From: Aquisphaera giovannonii
GTDB lineage: Bacteria > Planctomycetota > Planctomycetia > Isosphaerales > Isosphaeraceae
NCBI RefSeq assembly: GCF_008087625.1
Contig: NZ_CP042997.1
Coordinates: 5,952,001-6,016,000, forward strand
DNA length: 64,000 bases
Reading direction: 5' to 3'
Shown here: positions 1 to 8,433 of the stretch, one piece after another
Position numbering within the stretch: the stretch's first letter is position 1
Layout of the letters: each line of letters begins with the position of its first letter
Program-made: the position numbers and the translations under genes
The notes under the pieces: model-generated
What the model saw: the letters and a program-made list of their open reading frames with translations, nothing else
The model's database searches: none
What the model was told of the DNA's origin: nothing

Positions 1-89
1 TCGGCGGGGCCCTTCGCCGGCCCCTGGGCCGCGGCGGACGTGGCCAGGGCCGCGAGGACGAGGGTGCGGAATCCATATCGCATGAGCAT
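1..89 (-). CDS. Exported protein, N-terminal fragment (gene runs off the window)
   Basis: Only the first ~29 codons lie in the window. They encode a classical signal peptide, MRYGFRTLVLAALATSAAA, followed by QGPAKGPA, so the product is exported. Two ATGs are possible, at 89 and 83. An AGGAAG sequence abuts the first and sits 6 bases before the second, so 83 is the better start by spacing. The gene begins 25 bases after the stop of the efflux adaptor on the same strand. It is probably the next member of that operon, perhaps another exported transport component, but the function cannot be read from this fragment. Confidence 0.6.
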   Translation of the reverse strand, partial: MLMRYGFRTLVLAALATSAAAQGPAKGPA

Positions 90-114
90 CTTCCTGTGTC
101 CGTCGCCCGGCGGG

Positions 115-1740
115 TCAGGGTTTGGCGGCGAGGACCTCGTCGCCCTGGCGGAGGCCGGAGAGGATCTCGGTCCTGCCGCCGTGCACCTTGCCCGCCTTGA
201 CGACCTGGCGCGAGGGCTTGCCGTCGGGCCCGGGGCGATAGACGACCTGGACCGGCGAGCCGTCGTCGGCCTCCTCCTCGAAGACGGACGAGGAGGGGAG
301 CGACAGGGCGTCCCGGGCGCGGTAGGTCGTGAACTTCAGGGTGCACGCCATGCCCGGCTTGATGAGGGCGGCCTCCGGGCCGAGCTCGACGTCGGCGACG
401 ATGTCGAACTTGCCGGCCTCGCGGGGGACGGGCGTCAGGCTGACGAGGTGCGCCGGGGAGGCCAGGGCGGGGTCGATCGTCGGCACGGCCAGGCCCTTCA
501 GGTCGGCGCGGCCGGCCAGGTGGCGGAGCTCCTTCTCCTCCACGGAGGCGACGGCCACGAGCGGCCGCGGGGCGACGATGGTGATGAAGACCTCGTCGGC
601 CGCGAGGGTGCCCCCCTTGCGGAGCTTGGAGGCGAGGGCCGCGGCCTGGGGCCACGCCCCGCGCTCCTCGCGGCCGTAGTAGACGAGGCCGTCGGCCGGC
701 GCGTGCACGGACATGGCGTCCCGGTCGCGCCGCAGGTCGGCGAGCTTCTCGGCGGCCCTCGCGTGGTCGTGCTGGAGCTTGGCCAGGGCCTGCCGCTTCT
801 GGTTGAGCGTCAGGGGGAGCCCGGTCCGTGCCCGCTGGATTTCCAGGGCCTGGCGCGCGGCCGCCTCCCGGGCGGCGATCTCCTGGCGAGGGAGCTGGAT
901 CTTGAGGGTGGCCTCGCTCTGGAGCTGGGCGGACTTCAGGTAGACCTCGGCGGATTCCACCTGGAAGCGGGTGCGGCGGAGGATGATCTCCTCGGTCTCC
1001 TCCGTGAGGTCCTTGGAGCGGTACATCTTCTCGAGCTGGCGGAGCTCCTCGCGCGAGTACTCGAGGGATTCGGTCGCCGACTTCAAGGAGAAGGCGGCCA
1101 TCTTCTCCGCCTGGGGCCGGTCGATCTCCAGGAACCGCGCGAGGTCCTCGTCGGCCTGGGCCTTCGTCCGCTCGGCCGCGGCGAGGTCCAGGGGCAGGAG
1201 CTTCTCGAGGATCGGCAGCTCCTCGGCGGCGTGCTTCAGGGCGAGCTCGCCGGCGGCCAGGTCCACCTCGGCGTCCTGGATGGCCTTGTCGATCTTCTCG
1301 CGGTCGATGTCCACGAGGATGTCGCCCCGCTTGACGGCCGTCCCCAGGCCGGCCGCCCGCTCGACCATCATGGGCTGGGCCCAGGCCTTCGGGCTGATCG
1401 AGACCTCCACCGCCTTCACCGGCTCGAAGACGGCGGGGACCGAGACGTCCACGCGGAACGTCCCCTTCTCGACCTTCACCGTCGCCGGGGCGTCCGCCTT
1501 CGGCTTCGTCGCGTCCGCCTTCGGCGCGGCCTGGGATTCCGGCTTCGGTGCGGCCGCCTGCGGGCCCGGGGCCTCGGGCTTCCGCTCCAGCTTCAGCAAT
1601 GGGGGCGAATCGGTGATTTCTCCGAGGCGGCCCGGGAGTGGCTCCTGCGCGACGGATTCGGCGACACCGCCGGCGACGACAAGCGCGGCCGTCAGCCAGA
1701 ACGTTCGAACCACCAGGATCCCCCTCGCCATCGCCTTCAT
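115..1740 (-). CDS. HlyD/RND-type efflux periplasmic adaptor subunit
   Basis: 541 aa. A membrane-fusion protein that would bridge an inner-membrane transporter to the envelope. After an N-terminal export segment and an Ala/Lys/Pro-rich linker comes a first half-lipoyl region (around VKVEKGTFRVDVSVPAVFEP). Next is a very long charged coiled-coil hairpin rich in Glu, Arg, Lys and Ala (roughly residues 150-350), then the second half-lipoyl segment (MSVHAPADGLVYYG) and beta-barrel domains ending near EVLAAKP. I chose the start MKAMARGILVV at 1740, because the 23 residues upstream are Arg-rich and look non-coding. Its length is typical of the family. The partner pump is not in the window; the exported-protein gene at 1-89 follows directly. 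Substrate unknown. Confidence 0.85.
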   Translation of the reverse strand: MKAMARGILVVRTFWLTAALVVAGGVAESVAQEPLPGRLGEITDSPPLLKLERKPEAPGPQAAAPKPESQAAPKADATKPKADAPATVKVEKGTFRVDVSVPAVFEPVKAVEVSISPKAWAQPMMVERAAGLGTAVKRGDILVDIDREKIDKAIQDAEVDLAAGELALKHAAEELPILEKLLPLDLAAAERTKAQADEDLARFLEIDRPQAEKMAAFSLKSATESLEYSREELRQLEKMYRSKDLTEETEEIILRRTRFQVESAEVYLKSAQLQSEATLKIQLPRQEIAAREAAARQALEIQRARTGLPLTLNQKRQALAKLQHDHARAAEKLADLRRDRDAMSVHAPADGLVYYGREERGAWPQAAALASKLRKGGTLAADEVFITIVAPRPLVAVASVEEKELRHLAGRADLKGLAVPTIDPALASPAHLVSLTPVPREAGKFDIVADVELGPEAALIKPGMACTLKFTTYRARDALSLPSSSVFEEEADDGSPVQVVYRPGPDGKPSRQVVKAGKVHGGRTEILSGLRQGDEVLAAKP

Positions 1741-1886
1741 GGGCCGTGTCCCCGATTCCGCGGCGTCCGCCACTCGACGTCGGCGGGCTCGCCACCGCGT
1801 CCCACTCATCTTGCCACCAGGCCCGGCCGGGTGCTAGTCTCCGTTCTCGAAAGCGAGTCCACCCCGCGTCCTTCCCCTCGCCCCCG

Positions 1887-2231
1887 ATGCCGAACCCATC
1901 CCCCGCCGATTACGAATGCGACGGCTGCGGCGCCTGCTGCGGCGCGTACCTGATCTTCGCCTCGGTCGACGACGCCCGCCGCGAGCCCCGGATCGAGGCG
2001 GAGACCCAGCGCCTCGCCGGCTGGCTGGAGACGCCGAAGTGGGCCTATCGCCTGCACCCCCTGCCGTTCCACGAGTCCTGCTGCTTCCTGGACGCCGACC
2101 GCCGCTGCTCGATCTACGAGACCCGCCCGACGGTCTGCCGCGAGTTCGCCGCCGGCGATGAGCCGTGTCAGAAGGCCCGCGCGATGCGGGGCCTCCCGCC
2201 GCTCGAGCCGCTCGCGAGGAGGGAGGGATGA
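1887..2231 (+). CDS. YkgJ-type CxxCxxCC cysteine cluster protein
   Basis: 114 aa. It has the metal-chelating cysteine pattern of the YkgJ/UPF0153 family: CDGCGACC near the N-terminus, then ESCCFLDADRRCSIYETRP and VCREF. The family is thought to bind zinc or an iron-sulfur cluster; its role is poorly defined. The start at 1887 puts the first cysteine motif near residue 12, as is usual. The stop codon overlaps the ATG of the Sir2-like gene (ATGA at 2228-2231), so the two are probably translationally coupled. Confidence 0.85.
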   Translation: MPNPSPADYECDGCGACCGAYLIFASVDDARREPRIEAETQRLAGWLETPKWAYRLHPLPFHESCCFLDADRRCSIYETRPTVCREFAAGDEPCQKARAMRGLPPLEPLARREG

Positions 2232-3100
2232 GCGGAGAGGGGGCGCGATCGGTTGGGCTCGGCGTGCCGCTCGATCGCGCCGCGGAGGCGATCTGCAAGG
2301 CGGGGGCGATGCTCATCGGCGCGGGGGCCGGGATGGGCGTGGACAGCGGCCTGCCCGACTTCCGCGGCGACGACGGGTTCTGGAAGGCCTATCCCCCGTA
2401 CGCGAAGCTGGGGCTGCGGTTCGCCGAGCTGGCCAACCCGCGATGGTTCGGCCGCGACCCGGAGGTGGCCTGGGGCTTCTACGGGCATCGGATGATGCTC
2501 TACCGCGAGACCGCCCCCCACGAAGGCTTCTCGATCCTCCGCCGATGGTCCGAGCGCATGCCGCGCGGGGCCTTCGTCTTCACCTCCAACGTCGACGGCC
2601 ACTTCCAGAAGGCGGGCTTCGACGCGAGCCGGATCCACGAGGTCCACGGCACGATCACCGCGTTGCAGTGCCTGGTCGGCTGCGGCGCCGGGATCTTCCC
2701 GGGCGACGAGGTCTCGGTCCGGATCGACGAGGAGACCATGCGCGCGGCCCGGCCGCTGCCGAGCTGCCCGGAGTGCGGCGGCCTGGCCCGGCCGAACATC
2801 CTCATGTTCGGCGACTGGGGCTGGGACTCGTCCGGGTCGGACGCGCAGGCGCGGGCCCTGAACGCCTGGCTGCGGTCGGTCAACGACACGCCGCTCGCCG
2901 TCGTCGAGTGCGGCGCCGGCACGGCGATCCCGACCGTGCGGATGATCTGCGAGGAGGCCGCCGCCCGATCCGGCGGCACGCTCATCCGCATCAACGTCCG
3001 CGAGCCGGAGGTCCCCCGGGGCGGCATCTCGCTGCCGCTCCCGGCGCTGGCGGCGATCCGAGAGATCGAATGGCGCCTGCAAGGTCGGGGCAAGGTCTGA
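2228..3100 (+). CDS. Sir2-family NAD-dependent protein deacylase
   Basis: 290 aa. A sirtuin Rossmann fold that would use NAD to remove acyl groups from lysines, or act as an ADP-ribosyltransferase. Visible motifs are GAGMGVDSGLPDFRG (NAD binding), TSNVDGHF (the TQNxD motif with Gln replaced by Ser), and VHGT with the catalytic His. Possible zinc ligands are the cysteines in LQCLVGC and CPECGG. The Ser of the canonical GAGxS motif is Gly here. The start ATG overlaps the stop of the YkgJ-type gene by four bases, implying coupling and perhaps a shared task. The exact acyl specificity is not readable. Confidence 0.85.
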   Translation: MSGEGARSVGLGVPLDRAAEAICKAGAMLIGAGAGMGVDSGLPDFRGDDGFWKAYPPYAKLGLRFAELANPRWFGRDPEVAWGFYGHRMMLYRETAPHEGFSILRRWSERMPRGAFVFTSNVDGHFQKAGFDASRIHEVHGTITALQCLVGCGAGIFPGDEVSVRIDEETMRAARPLPSCPECGGLARPNILMFGDWGWDSSGSDAQARALNAWLRSVNDTPLAVVECGAGTAIPTVRMICEEAAARSGGTLIRINVREPEVPRGGISLPLPALAAIREIEWRLQGRGKV

Positions 3101-3485
3101 GCCTCACCATAGCCCGGTACACTTGGGATTGCGCCGGCGTGGAGTGCCATGCTCTCCCTCTCCCGCTCGGCGGGAGAGGGGCGGGGTGAGGGCGGAGCAG
3201 GCCCCCTCCTGCGTACCATGGTGTATTCGCGACCGCGGAGGACCTGCATCCGGGTGCCTTCCGTGAAGGCCGAGGCGGTTGAAGGCCCTCACCCCATCCC
3301 TCTCCCGCCGAGCGGGAGAGGGAGAGGCATGGGGGAGAGGCCATGCGACGGAATCCGTCAGTTCGTCCCCCACTTGGAGCTCGGCTGACGGTGCGGCCGC
3401 AGGACGAAGCTCGTCGGATGGCACGCTTCGAGGCTTGATTGGCCTTCCGAACGCCAATCTCGCGGCATCGCGATCGCCTCACTGC
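3101..3485. other. Intergenic region with a pair of inverted hairpin repeats
   Basis: 385 bases between convergent genes. Two near-identical ~44-bp copies lie in opposite orientation at about 3147-3190 and 3284-3328. Each is itself a hairpin built on CTCTCCCGCTCGGCGGGAGA, with a flanking GGGTGAGGGC. About 90 bases of unique sequence separate them. I see no credible gene. The pair could act as a bidirectional terminator or be a REP/MITE-like element. Confidence 0.6.
3147..3328. repeat. Inverted pair of CTCTCCCGCTCGGCGGGAGAG hairpins
   Basis: The left copy (3147-3190) and the reverse complement of the right copy (3284-3328) differ at only a few positions. Each contains an internal palindrome around GCTCGGC. 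The arrangement resembles REP/BIME pairs or a miniature inverted-repeat element lying after two convergent genes. No coding capacity is present between the arms. Confidence 0.65.
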
Positions 3486-4238
3486 TCACCGCTTCTTCAG
3501 CGACACCCCCAGGCCCTGGTCGTGCATGTTGATGAACAGGCTCTCGAGGGCCGGGTTGGTGGTGAGGGCCTTGACGAACTCGGGGTCGGGGGGCGGGCTC
3601 GCCATGTTGTGGCTGACGATCAGGCCGCCGGGGCGGACCAGGGGGAGGAGCTTGTTGAGGTAGTCGAGGTAGCCGGCCTTGTCGGCGTCGATGAACAGGA
3701 GGTCGATCGGGTCCTTCATCTTGAGGACCTCCTCGTGGGCGTCGCCGAGGACCTGGGTGACGAGCGCATCGACGCCCGCTCTGTGGAAGTTGGCCTTCGC
3801 CAGCTCGAAGCGGCCGGGGTCGATGTCGAACGTGGTCAGGTGGCCCCCGGTCTTTCCCAGGGCGAGGCAGAGCCAGAGGCCGGAGAGGCCGTTGGAGGTG
3901 CCGATCTCGACCACGTTCTTCGCGCCGATCGACTCGGCGAGGACGCGGAGCATGCGGCCGTCCTCGCGGGGGACGTTCATCGTCCCGCGGCGGTGCTGGT
4001 CCAGGTCGTCGAGGACGGCGAGGATCTTCGCCTCGCGGTCGTCCTTCGCCAGCGGGTCACGCTCCCGGGCCCGGTCGGTCGCGCCGGGGACGGAGCTGTT
4101 GGCGGGGATCGAGCGCCCCTTGCTCGGCGTCGTGGAGGCCTCCTGCGGGCCCCCGGGGCCGGCGGCCTCGACCAGGACCGAGGCGGCGAGCAGGGCCCCG
4201 CCCACGAAGGCGAGCGCCCCCATCGTGCGTTGATACAT
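3486..4238 (-). CDS. Exported class I SAM-dependent O-methyltransferase
   Basis: 250 aa. The N-terminus (MYQRTMGALAFVGGALLAAS) is a signal peptide or anchor, followed by a Pro/Ser-rich linker. From about residue 60 comes a catechol/caffeoyl-CoA-type O-methyltransferase fold. The SAM motif is VVEIGTSNGLSGLWLC, an acidic motif is TTFDIDPGRFELAKANF, and a metal/substrate motif is LLFIDADKAGYLDYL. The start at 4238 was chosen because upstream residues are Arg-rich. Export is unusual for a SAM enzyme, since SAM is not expected outside the cytoplasm, but such signal-bearing family members are seen in planctomycetes. It lies 142 bases after the PhyH gene on the same strand. Substrate unknown. Confidence 0.85.
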   Translation of the reverse strand: MYQRTMGALAFVGGALLAASVLVEAAGPGGPQEASTTPSKGRSIPANSSVPGATDRARERDPLAKDDREAKILAVLDDLDQHRRGTMNVPREDGRMLRVLAESIGAKNVVEIGTSNGLSGLWLCLALGKTGGHLTTFDIDPGRFELAKANFHRAGVDALVTQVLGDAHEEVLKMKDPIDLLFIDADKAGYLDYLNKLLPLVRPGGLIVSHNMASPPPDPEFVKALTTNPALESLFINMHDQGLGVSLKKR

Positions 4239-4380
4239 CGCGTCGTCCTTTCGTCTCCCGTGGTGAGCTCGGCTCCGAGCGTCCCCGGATCGCCGCGATG
4301 GCCGCCGTGCGCGGCCCGCGGGTCGAAGGTGGGCGGGGATCGCACCACATCTCCCTTGTAACACCGCGAGCGGGCCGCTG

Positions 4381-5097
4381 CTACGGGGCGGCGCCGGCCG
4401 CCCCCGCGGAAGCGGCCCGGATCGCGCGGGCCCAGCGCAGTCCGCACGGCGGCGTGTCCGGGCCGAAGACGAAATGCAGGACGCGGCGTCGCCCGCCCCC
4501 GGACGCCTTCGACGACGCGTGCAGCAGGAGCGGCCTCATCAGGAGGGCGGAGCCCCGGGGCGCCTCGCAGGCGACCTCGGGCAGGGCCTCGCGCGCCTCG
4601 AGGACGGCCGCGGGCTCGATCCGGCCCAGCCGGTGCGAGCCCGGGATGACGCGGAGGGGCCCGTCCTCCGGCCGGCATCCGTCGAGGTGCACCCGCACCG
4701 CCACGACCTGCTCGAGGAGGTCCACGGGCCCCTGCACGAAGAGGGATCCCTCCTTCTCCGACCACCCACGCAGGCCTTCGCCCTCGACCCGCTCGGCGAC
4801 CGGGACGCTCAGGTCCTGGTGGATGGGCACGAGCCAGTTGCGGGCCGACGACTTCTCGAAGTACGTGCACTGGATCGCGACGTGGCCCGACGGGATGAGC
4901 CCCGCCAGCGCAGGGTGCCCGCCCAGCCGGCCCGCCAGGTCGGCACACCAGGGCTCATCCAGCAGGCTACGCCTCCCGCCCGAGCCGTACTCCGCCCCGG
5001 GCACGATGCGATCGCCGATGGCCTCGCACTCCTCCGCCGCGAGCACGCCCGGGACCAGCAGGAAGCCCTGGGCCTCGAACAGGTCGAAGGTCGTCAT
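4381..5097 (-). CDS. Phytanoyl-CoA dioxygenase (PhyH)-family Fe(II)/2-oxoglutarate oxygenase
   Basis: 238 aa. A double-stranded beta-helix oxygenase that would hydroxylate a small molecule using Fe(II), O2 and 2-oxoglutarate. The N-terminus (FEAQGFLLVPGVL) is typical of PhyH. The iron-binding HxD is in IHQDLSVP; the distal His is probably in MRPLLLHASS, and Arg residues follow that could bind 2-oxoglutarate. The motif GPLRVIPGSHRLG is also characteristic. It starts 19 bases after the GH71/99-like gene and so is probably the third gene of that operon. Substrate unknown. Confidence 0.85.
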   Translation of the reverse strand: MTTFDLFEAQGFLLVPGVLAAEECEAIGDRIVPGAEYGSGGRRSLLDEPWCADLAGRLGGHPALAGLIPSGHVAIQCTYFEKSSARNWLVPIHQDLSVPVAERVEGEGLRGWSEKEGSLFVQGPVDLLEQVVAVRVHLDGCRPEDGPLRVIPGSHRLGRIEPAAVLEAREALPEVACEAPRGSALLMRPLLLHASSKASGGGRRRVLHFVFGPDTPPCGLRWARAIRAASAGAAGAAP

Positions 5098-5116
5098 GTC
5101 GCACCCTCCGTGGCGG

Positions 5117-7255
5117 CTACCGGCCGGCGGCCGGGAAGACCGCGCGGAAGTTGAAGCGGTCGTCGGGCGCGGCGTCGCCGTTGAGCGTGAAGTCGGACCA
5201 GTCGCCGGTCTCCTGGATGTTGTCGGCCCACTTGAAATCGAGCGAGGCGGGCGGCCGGGCGAGCCCGGGCGTGGACGGCGGCAGGGTCAGCTCGACCTCG
5301 CGAGCGCCGCGGGCGAAGGGGGCCTCGCCCGCGGTCTCCCAGCGATAGGCGCCGTCGACGTTGCGCTCGACGGTCGCCTTGCCGTCGCCCGTGCGGCGGG
5401 CGTTGACGCGGAGGTCGTAGCCGAGCCAGCCGGTCCTCGGGTCGTTGTCGGCGTCGACGAACAGCAGCATCCAGCGCGAGTCGGAAGGGGGCGACAGGTC
5501 CTCGCGGGCCCGGGCGTAGAACGAGACGCCGCCGGGGTCGACGCTGACCCGGGCGGAGGCGATGTCGTTGCGGCCGGTGTCGTTCCGGTAGTGCGGCGCC
5601 TTGCCCCAGCCGGCGTGGTCGCGATGCATAGGGTCGCCGACGGCGTCGCGGAAGTCGGGCTTAACCTCGGCCCAGTCGTCGAACCGGCCGTCGATCGCGA
5701 TCGGCCGCGAGGCGACGGGCGTGGCCTCGCGGACCCCCTTGAAGCGGCGGACGTTGGCGACGAGCTGGTAATAGTAGTTGTCGCCGTGGCCCCCCCTCAT
5801 GGGCTCGATGTCGCGGCTGAACTCCTGGTCGAACTCGTCGCAGAAGGTGACCGGGCCGGAGCCGGCGAGCGGGAAGGTCTGGTCGAACCGGCCGGCGATC
5901 CATTCGTTCCAGCCGGTCACGAAGACGACGGCCGGGTCGATCTCGAAGGCGCGCTTCCACTGCTCGGCGAAGTTCTTGCCAGAGCCGTCTCGGCCCTCCG
6001 GCCCGGGCTCCTCGCCGTCGTGGAAGCTCCGCCCGTGGGACCTCGGGTTGCTGAGCACACCGAGCTTGCCGTCCACCGCGTTCTCGGCCACGCCGACGGC
6101 CACCTGCTCGGGGACGCCCTCCTTCGCGTAGAAGGCGTGCTGCGGGTAGACCTCCAGCCACGACCATTGCCGCGGGCCGGTCGGGCCGACGAAGTAGTCC
6201 GGCTGCGGCTTCCGGAACGTGAAGGACTTCAGGATCCGCGCGGTCGCCTCGTCGTGCGGCCGGATCCGGAGCGTCCGGCTGCCGCCGCCCGCCCACCAGC
6301 CGACGCGGCCCTTGGGCTCGGACAGGGTCAACTCGTAGGCACCGCTCGGCAAGGGCTTGTCCAGCTCGATCATCGACCAGGCGTTGTCCTCGAGGCCCTC
6401 GAATCGTCGCGAGGCGATGGGCCCCCCGGCGCGTCCGGCCCGGTAGAGCGTCAGGGTGACGCCGGCGCCTCGGTCGCCCCAGGTCGGGGTGCAGGCGCCG
6501 ACGGCGTCGAAGGGCGATTCGGCGGTGAACGCCTGTGAGTGCGTCTGGCCCTGCCGGACCTCGTCCGGCCTGCCGTTGCGGCCCTTCTGGACATGGCGAC
6601 CGAGGAGGGCGGGGTCCGCCAGGATCAGCGGCCTGCCCTCCCACTCGAACCAGAGGTCGCGATACTGCCCCGGCTCGTACAGGTCGTGCCAGAGCTCGCG
6701 GACGACCTTCCCCGGGTCGCCGAAGGGGCAGAGGAAGCCGATCTTCGGCGCGGGGACGCCGTCCTTACGGGCCCGGTCGAAGACGCGACAGAGGGCCTTC
6801 CAGCTCGCCGGGTAGGTGACCTGGTTGGTGACGTCGAAGAAGACCGCGTCCACGCCCGCGTTGGCGAGCATCTGGGCGTGCTTCCGGAGCACGGCCTCGT
6901 CCTCCGAGACGTAGTGGCCGAAGATCGACTCGCCCCAGTGGTGCGGCGCCAGCATCGGCCCCCACGGCGGGCTGGTGGGCTTGCTCATCGCGGCCGGATC
7001 CTGGACCAGGATCCGGGAGATGTCGAACGGCCCGAGGTCGCCCGACTGGCCCAGCCAGAGGAAGTAGAACATCACGACCGTCTTGCCCGGGCGCGGCGGC
7101 CCGACCTCCTTCGCCGTCGGCAAGGACCGCCCGAGCGCGTCGGTCGCGGCCCAGGTGTCGCTGCCGAGGTCGGGAATGTCGTCGCCCGCGGCCATCCCCG
7201 CGGCCGACAGGGCCAGCCCGATGGCGAACCCGAGCAAGAGGCCGTGTCGATTCAT
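5117..7255 (-). CDS. Secreted GH71/GH99-like protein with C-terminal CBM9-like domain
   Basis: 712 aa. A Sec-type signal peptide (MNRHGLLLGFAIGLALSAAG) is followed by a TIM-barrel-like region resembling glycoside hydrolase families 71/99. Visible parts are VVMFYFLWLGQ near the start, HHWGESIFGHYVSEDE, AGVDAVFFDVTN, and later VVFVTGWNEWIAGRF. The last ~160 residues begin with PIAIDGRFDDWAEV, the entry signature of CBM9/DOMON-like carbohydrate-binding modules. A glycan-active periplasmic or surface enzyme is likely; the exact reaction is inferred only from family resemblance. It begins 29 bases after the sugar isomerase stop and ends 19 bases before the PhyH gene, an apparent three-gene operon. 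Confidence 0.8.
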   Translation of the reverse strand: MNRHGLLLGFAIGLALSAAGMAAGDDIPDLGSDTWAATDALGRSLPTAKEVGPPRPGKTVVMFYFLWLGQSGDLGPFDISRILVQDPAAMSKPTSPPWGPMLAPHHWGESIFGHYVSEDEAVLRKHAQMLANAGVDAVFFDVTNQVTYPASWKALCRVFDRARKDGVPAPKIGFLCPFGDPGKVVRELWHDLYEPGQYRDLWFEWEGRPLILADPALLGRHVQKGRNGRPDEVRQGQTHSQAFTAESPFDAVGACTPTWGDRGAGVTLTLYRAGRAGGPIASRRFEGLEDNAWSMIELDKPLPSGAYELTLSEPKGRVGWWAGGGSRTLRIRPHDEATARILKSFTFRKPQPDYFVGPTGPRQWSWLEVYPQHAFYAKEGVPEQVAVGVAENAVDGKLGVLSNPRSHGRSFHDGEEPGPEGRDGSGKNFAEQWKRAFEIDPAVVFVTGWNEWIAGRFDQTFPLAGSGPVTFCDEFDQEFSRDIEPMRGGHGDNYYYQLVANVRRFKGVREATPVASRPIAIDGRFDDWAEVKPDFRDAVGDPMHRDHAGWGKAPHYRNDTGRNDIASARVSVDPGGVSFYARAREDLSPPSDSRWMLLFVDADNDPRTGWLGYDLRVNARRTGDGKATVERNVDGAYRWETAGEAPFARGAREVELTLPPSTPGLARPPASLDFKWADNIQETGDWSDFTLNGDAAPDDRFNFRAVFPAAGR

Positions 7256-7284
7256 CGTCCGGGCTCCGATTCGTGGAGGGCGGT

Positions 7285-8253
7285 CTATCCGATGAGCGCG
7301 AACGCCCTGTCCATGGCGGCCGCGGTGCGGGTCACGGCCTCCTCCGCGGGCAGCTTGCCGAGCTCCGCCTTGAACGGCTCGGCGCGGACGGGGCCGTCGA
7401 AGCCGATGCGGGCGAGGGCGTTCAGGAAGGCCTTCACGTCGATCACGCCCGTGGCGCAGGGGAGCTCGCGGCGGAGGTCCATCTGCTCGTCCGTCGGGAT
7501 GCCGGCCGGCGCGTCGTTGAGGTCGCAGCAGACGACGTCGGCCCCCTTGAGGGCGAGGATGTCCTTCTCGGCCTCGTGCGCCGTGTACCAGTGCCAGCTG
7601 TCGAGGACCAGGCCGACGTTGGGACGGTTGATGGCGTCGATCAGCTCGCGGGTCTCGGCCATCGTGTGGATGAACGGGTAGCGGGAGGAGGCCCGCGAGG
7701 TCTTCGGCCCGACGTACTCCAGGCCCAGGCGGAGGCCGTGGTCGCCGAGGATCGCCGCGACCTCGCCGAGGCGTGCGGCGTGCTGCTTGAAGTTGGCGAG
7801 GTACGTCAGCCGGTCGCTCCCCGGCGTGATCCAGGTGCCGACCCGCGTGGCCCCGGCCCGCTGCAACGCCGCGGCGGCCGCGGGCAGGTCCTTCAGCCCA
7901 TTGCGGAACGCCTCGTCGCCCTGCCGGAAGTCCACCGGCAGCTCCGCCGCGCCCCAGGCGAGCTTCGCGGCCTTGAGCTCGGCGAGCAGCTTCGCGAGGG
8001 CCTCGTCGGAGAGCGGCCGGAGCGCGCTCGGATCGGGCCCGACGGACTCGAAGCCGTGCCGGCCCGCCAGCGCGATCGCCTCGGGCAGGCCCACGCGGAC
8101 GCCGATGTTGCCGCAGACCAGGTCCTTGGTGAACTTCCGGGCGGGAGGATTCTCCCCCTCGTTGCGGGCGGATGCGTGGGCGCCCGCCGTCGCGAGCAGC
8201 GCCGTCCCGGCGAGGCCGCGGAGGGCGGCCCGTCGCGTGATCGTCTCGGCCAT
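7285..8253 (-). CDS. Exported sugar phosphate isomerase/epimerase (xylose isomerase-like TIM barrel)
   Basis: 322 aa. The start MAETITRRAALRGLAGTALL carries a twin-Arg export signal, so the protein is probably folded in the cytoplasm and exported. The barrel belongs to the AP-endonuclease-2/xylose-isomerase-like family. Likely metal ligands sit in RLGLEYVGPK (Glu), GLVLDSWHWY (Asp/His), VVCCDLNDAP (Asp) and the late VRAEPF (Glu). It is the first gene of a minus-strand operon with the GH71/99-like and PhyH genes, which suggests sugar or sugar-acid conversion. The 63 residues upstream of the chosen Met are Arg/Pro-rich and rejected. Confidence 0.85.
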   Translation of the reverse strand: MAETITRRAALRGLAGTALLATAGAHASARNEGENPPARKFTKDLVCGNIGVRVGLPEAIALAGRHGFESVGPDPSALRPLSDEALAKLLAELKAAKLAWGAAELPVDFRQGDEAFRNGLKDLPAAAAALQRAGATRVGTWITPGSDRLTYLANFKQHAARLGEVAAILGDHGLRLGLEYVGPKTSRASSRYPFIHTMAETRELIDAINRPNVGLVLDSWHWYTAHEAEKDILALKGADVVCCDLNDAPAGIPTDEQMDLRRELPCATGVIDVKAFLNALARIGFDGPVRAEPFKAELGKLPAEEAVTRTAAAMDRAFALIG

Positions 8254-8433
8254 GGCTTCGGAGCTCCGGGGCGTTGGGGGCAGTGGGCGGGGATCGCGGC
8301 GGGGCGTGGCCCGATCGCCGCGGCATCGGGCGGAGTGCCTCCGCGCCACTCTATCGCCGCCCGGGGCGGAATCAATGGCCCTCCGCGACACCCCGGCTGC
8401 GAGGGCGCCGGAGGAACGGACTCCGCGGGGGCC

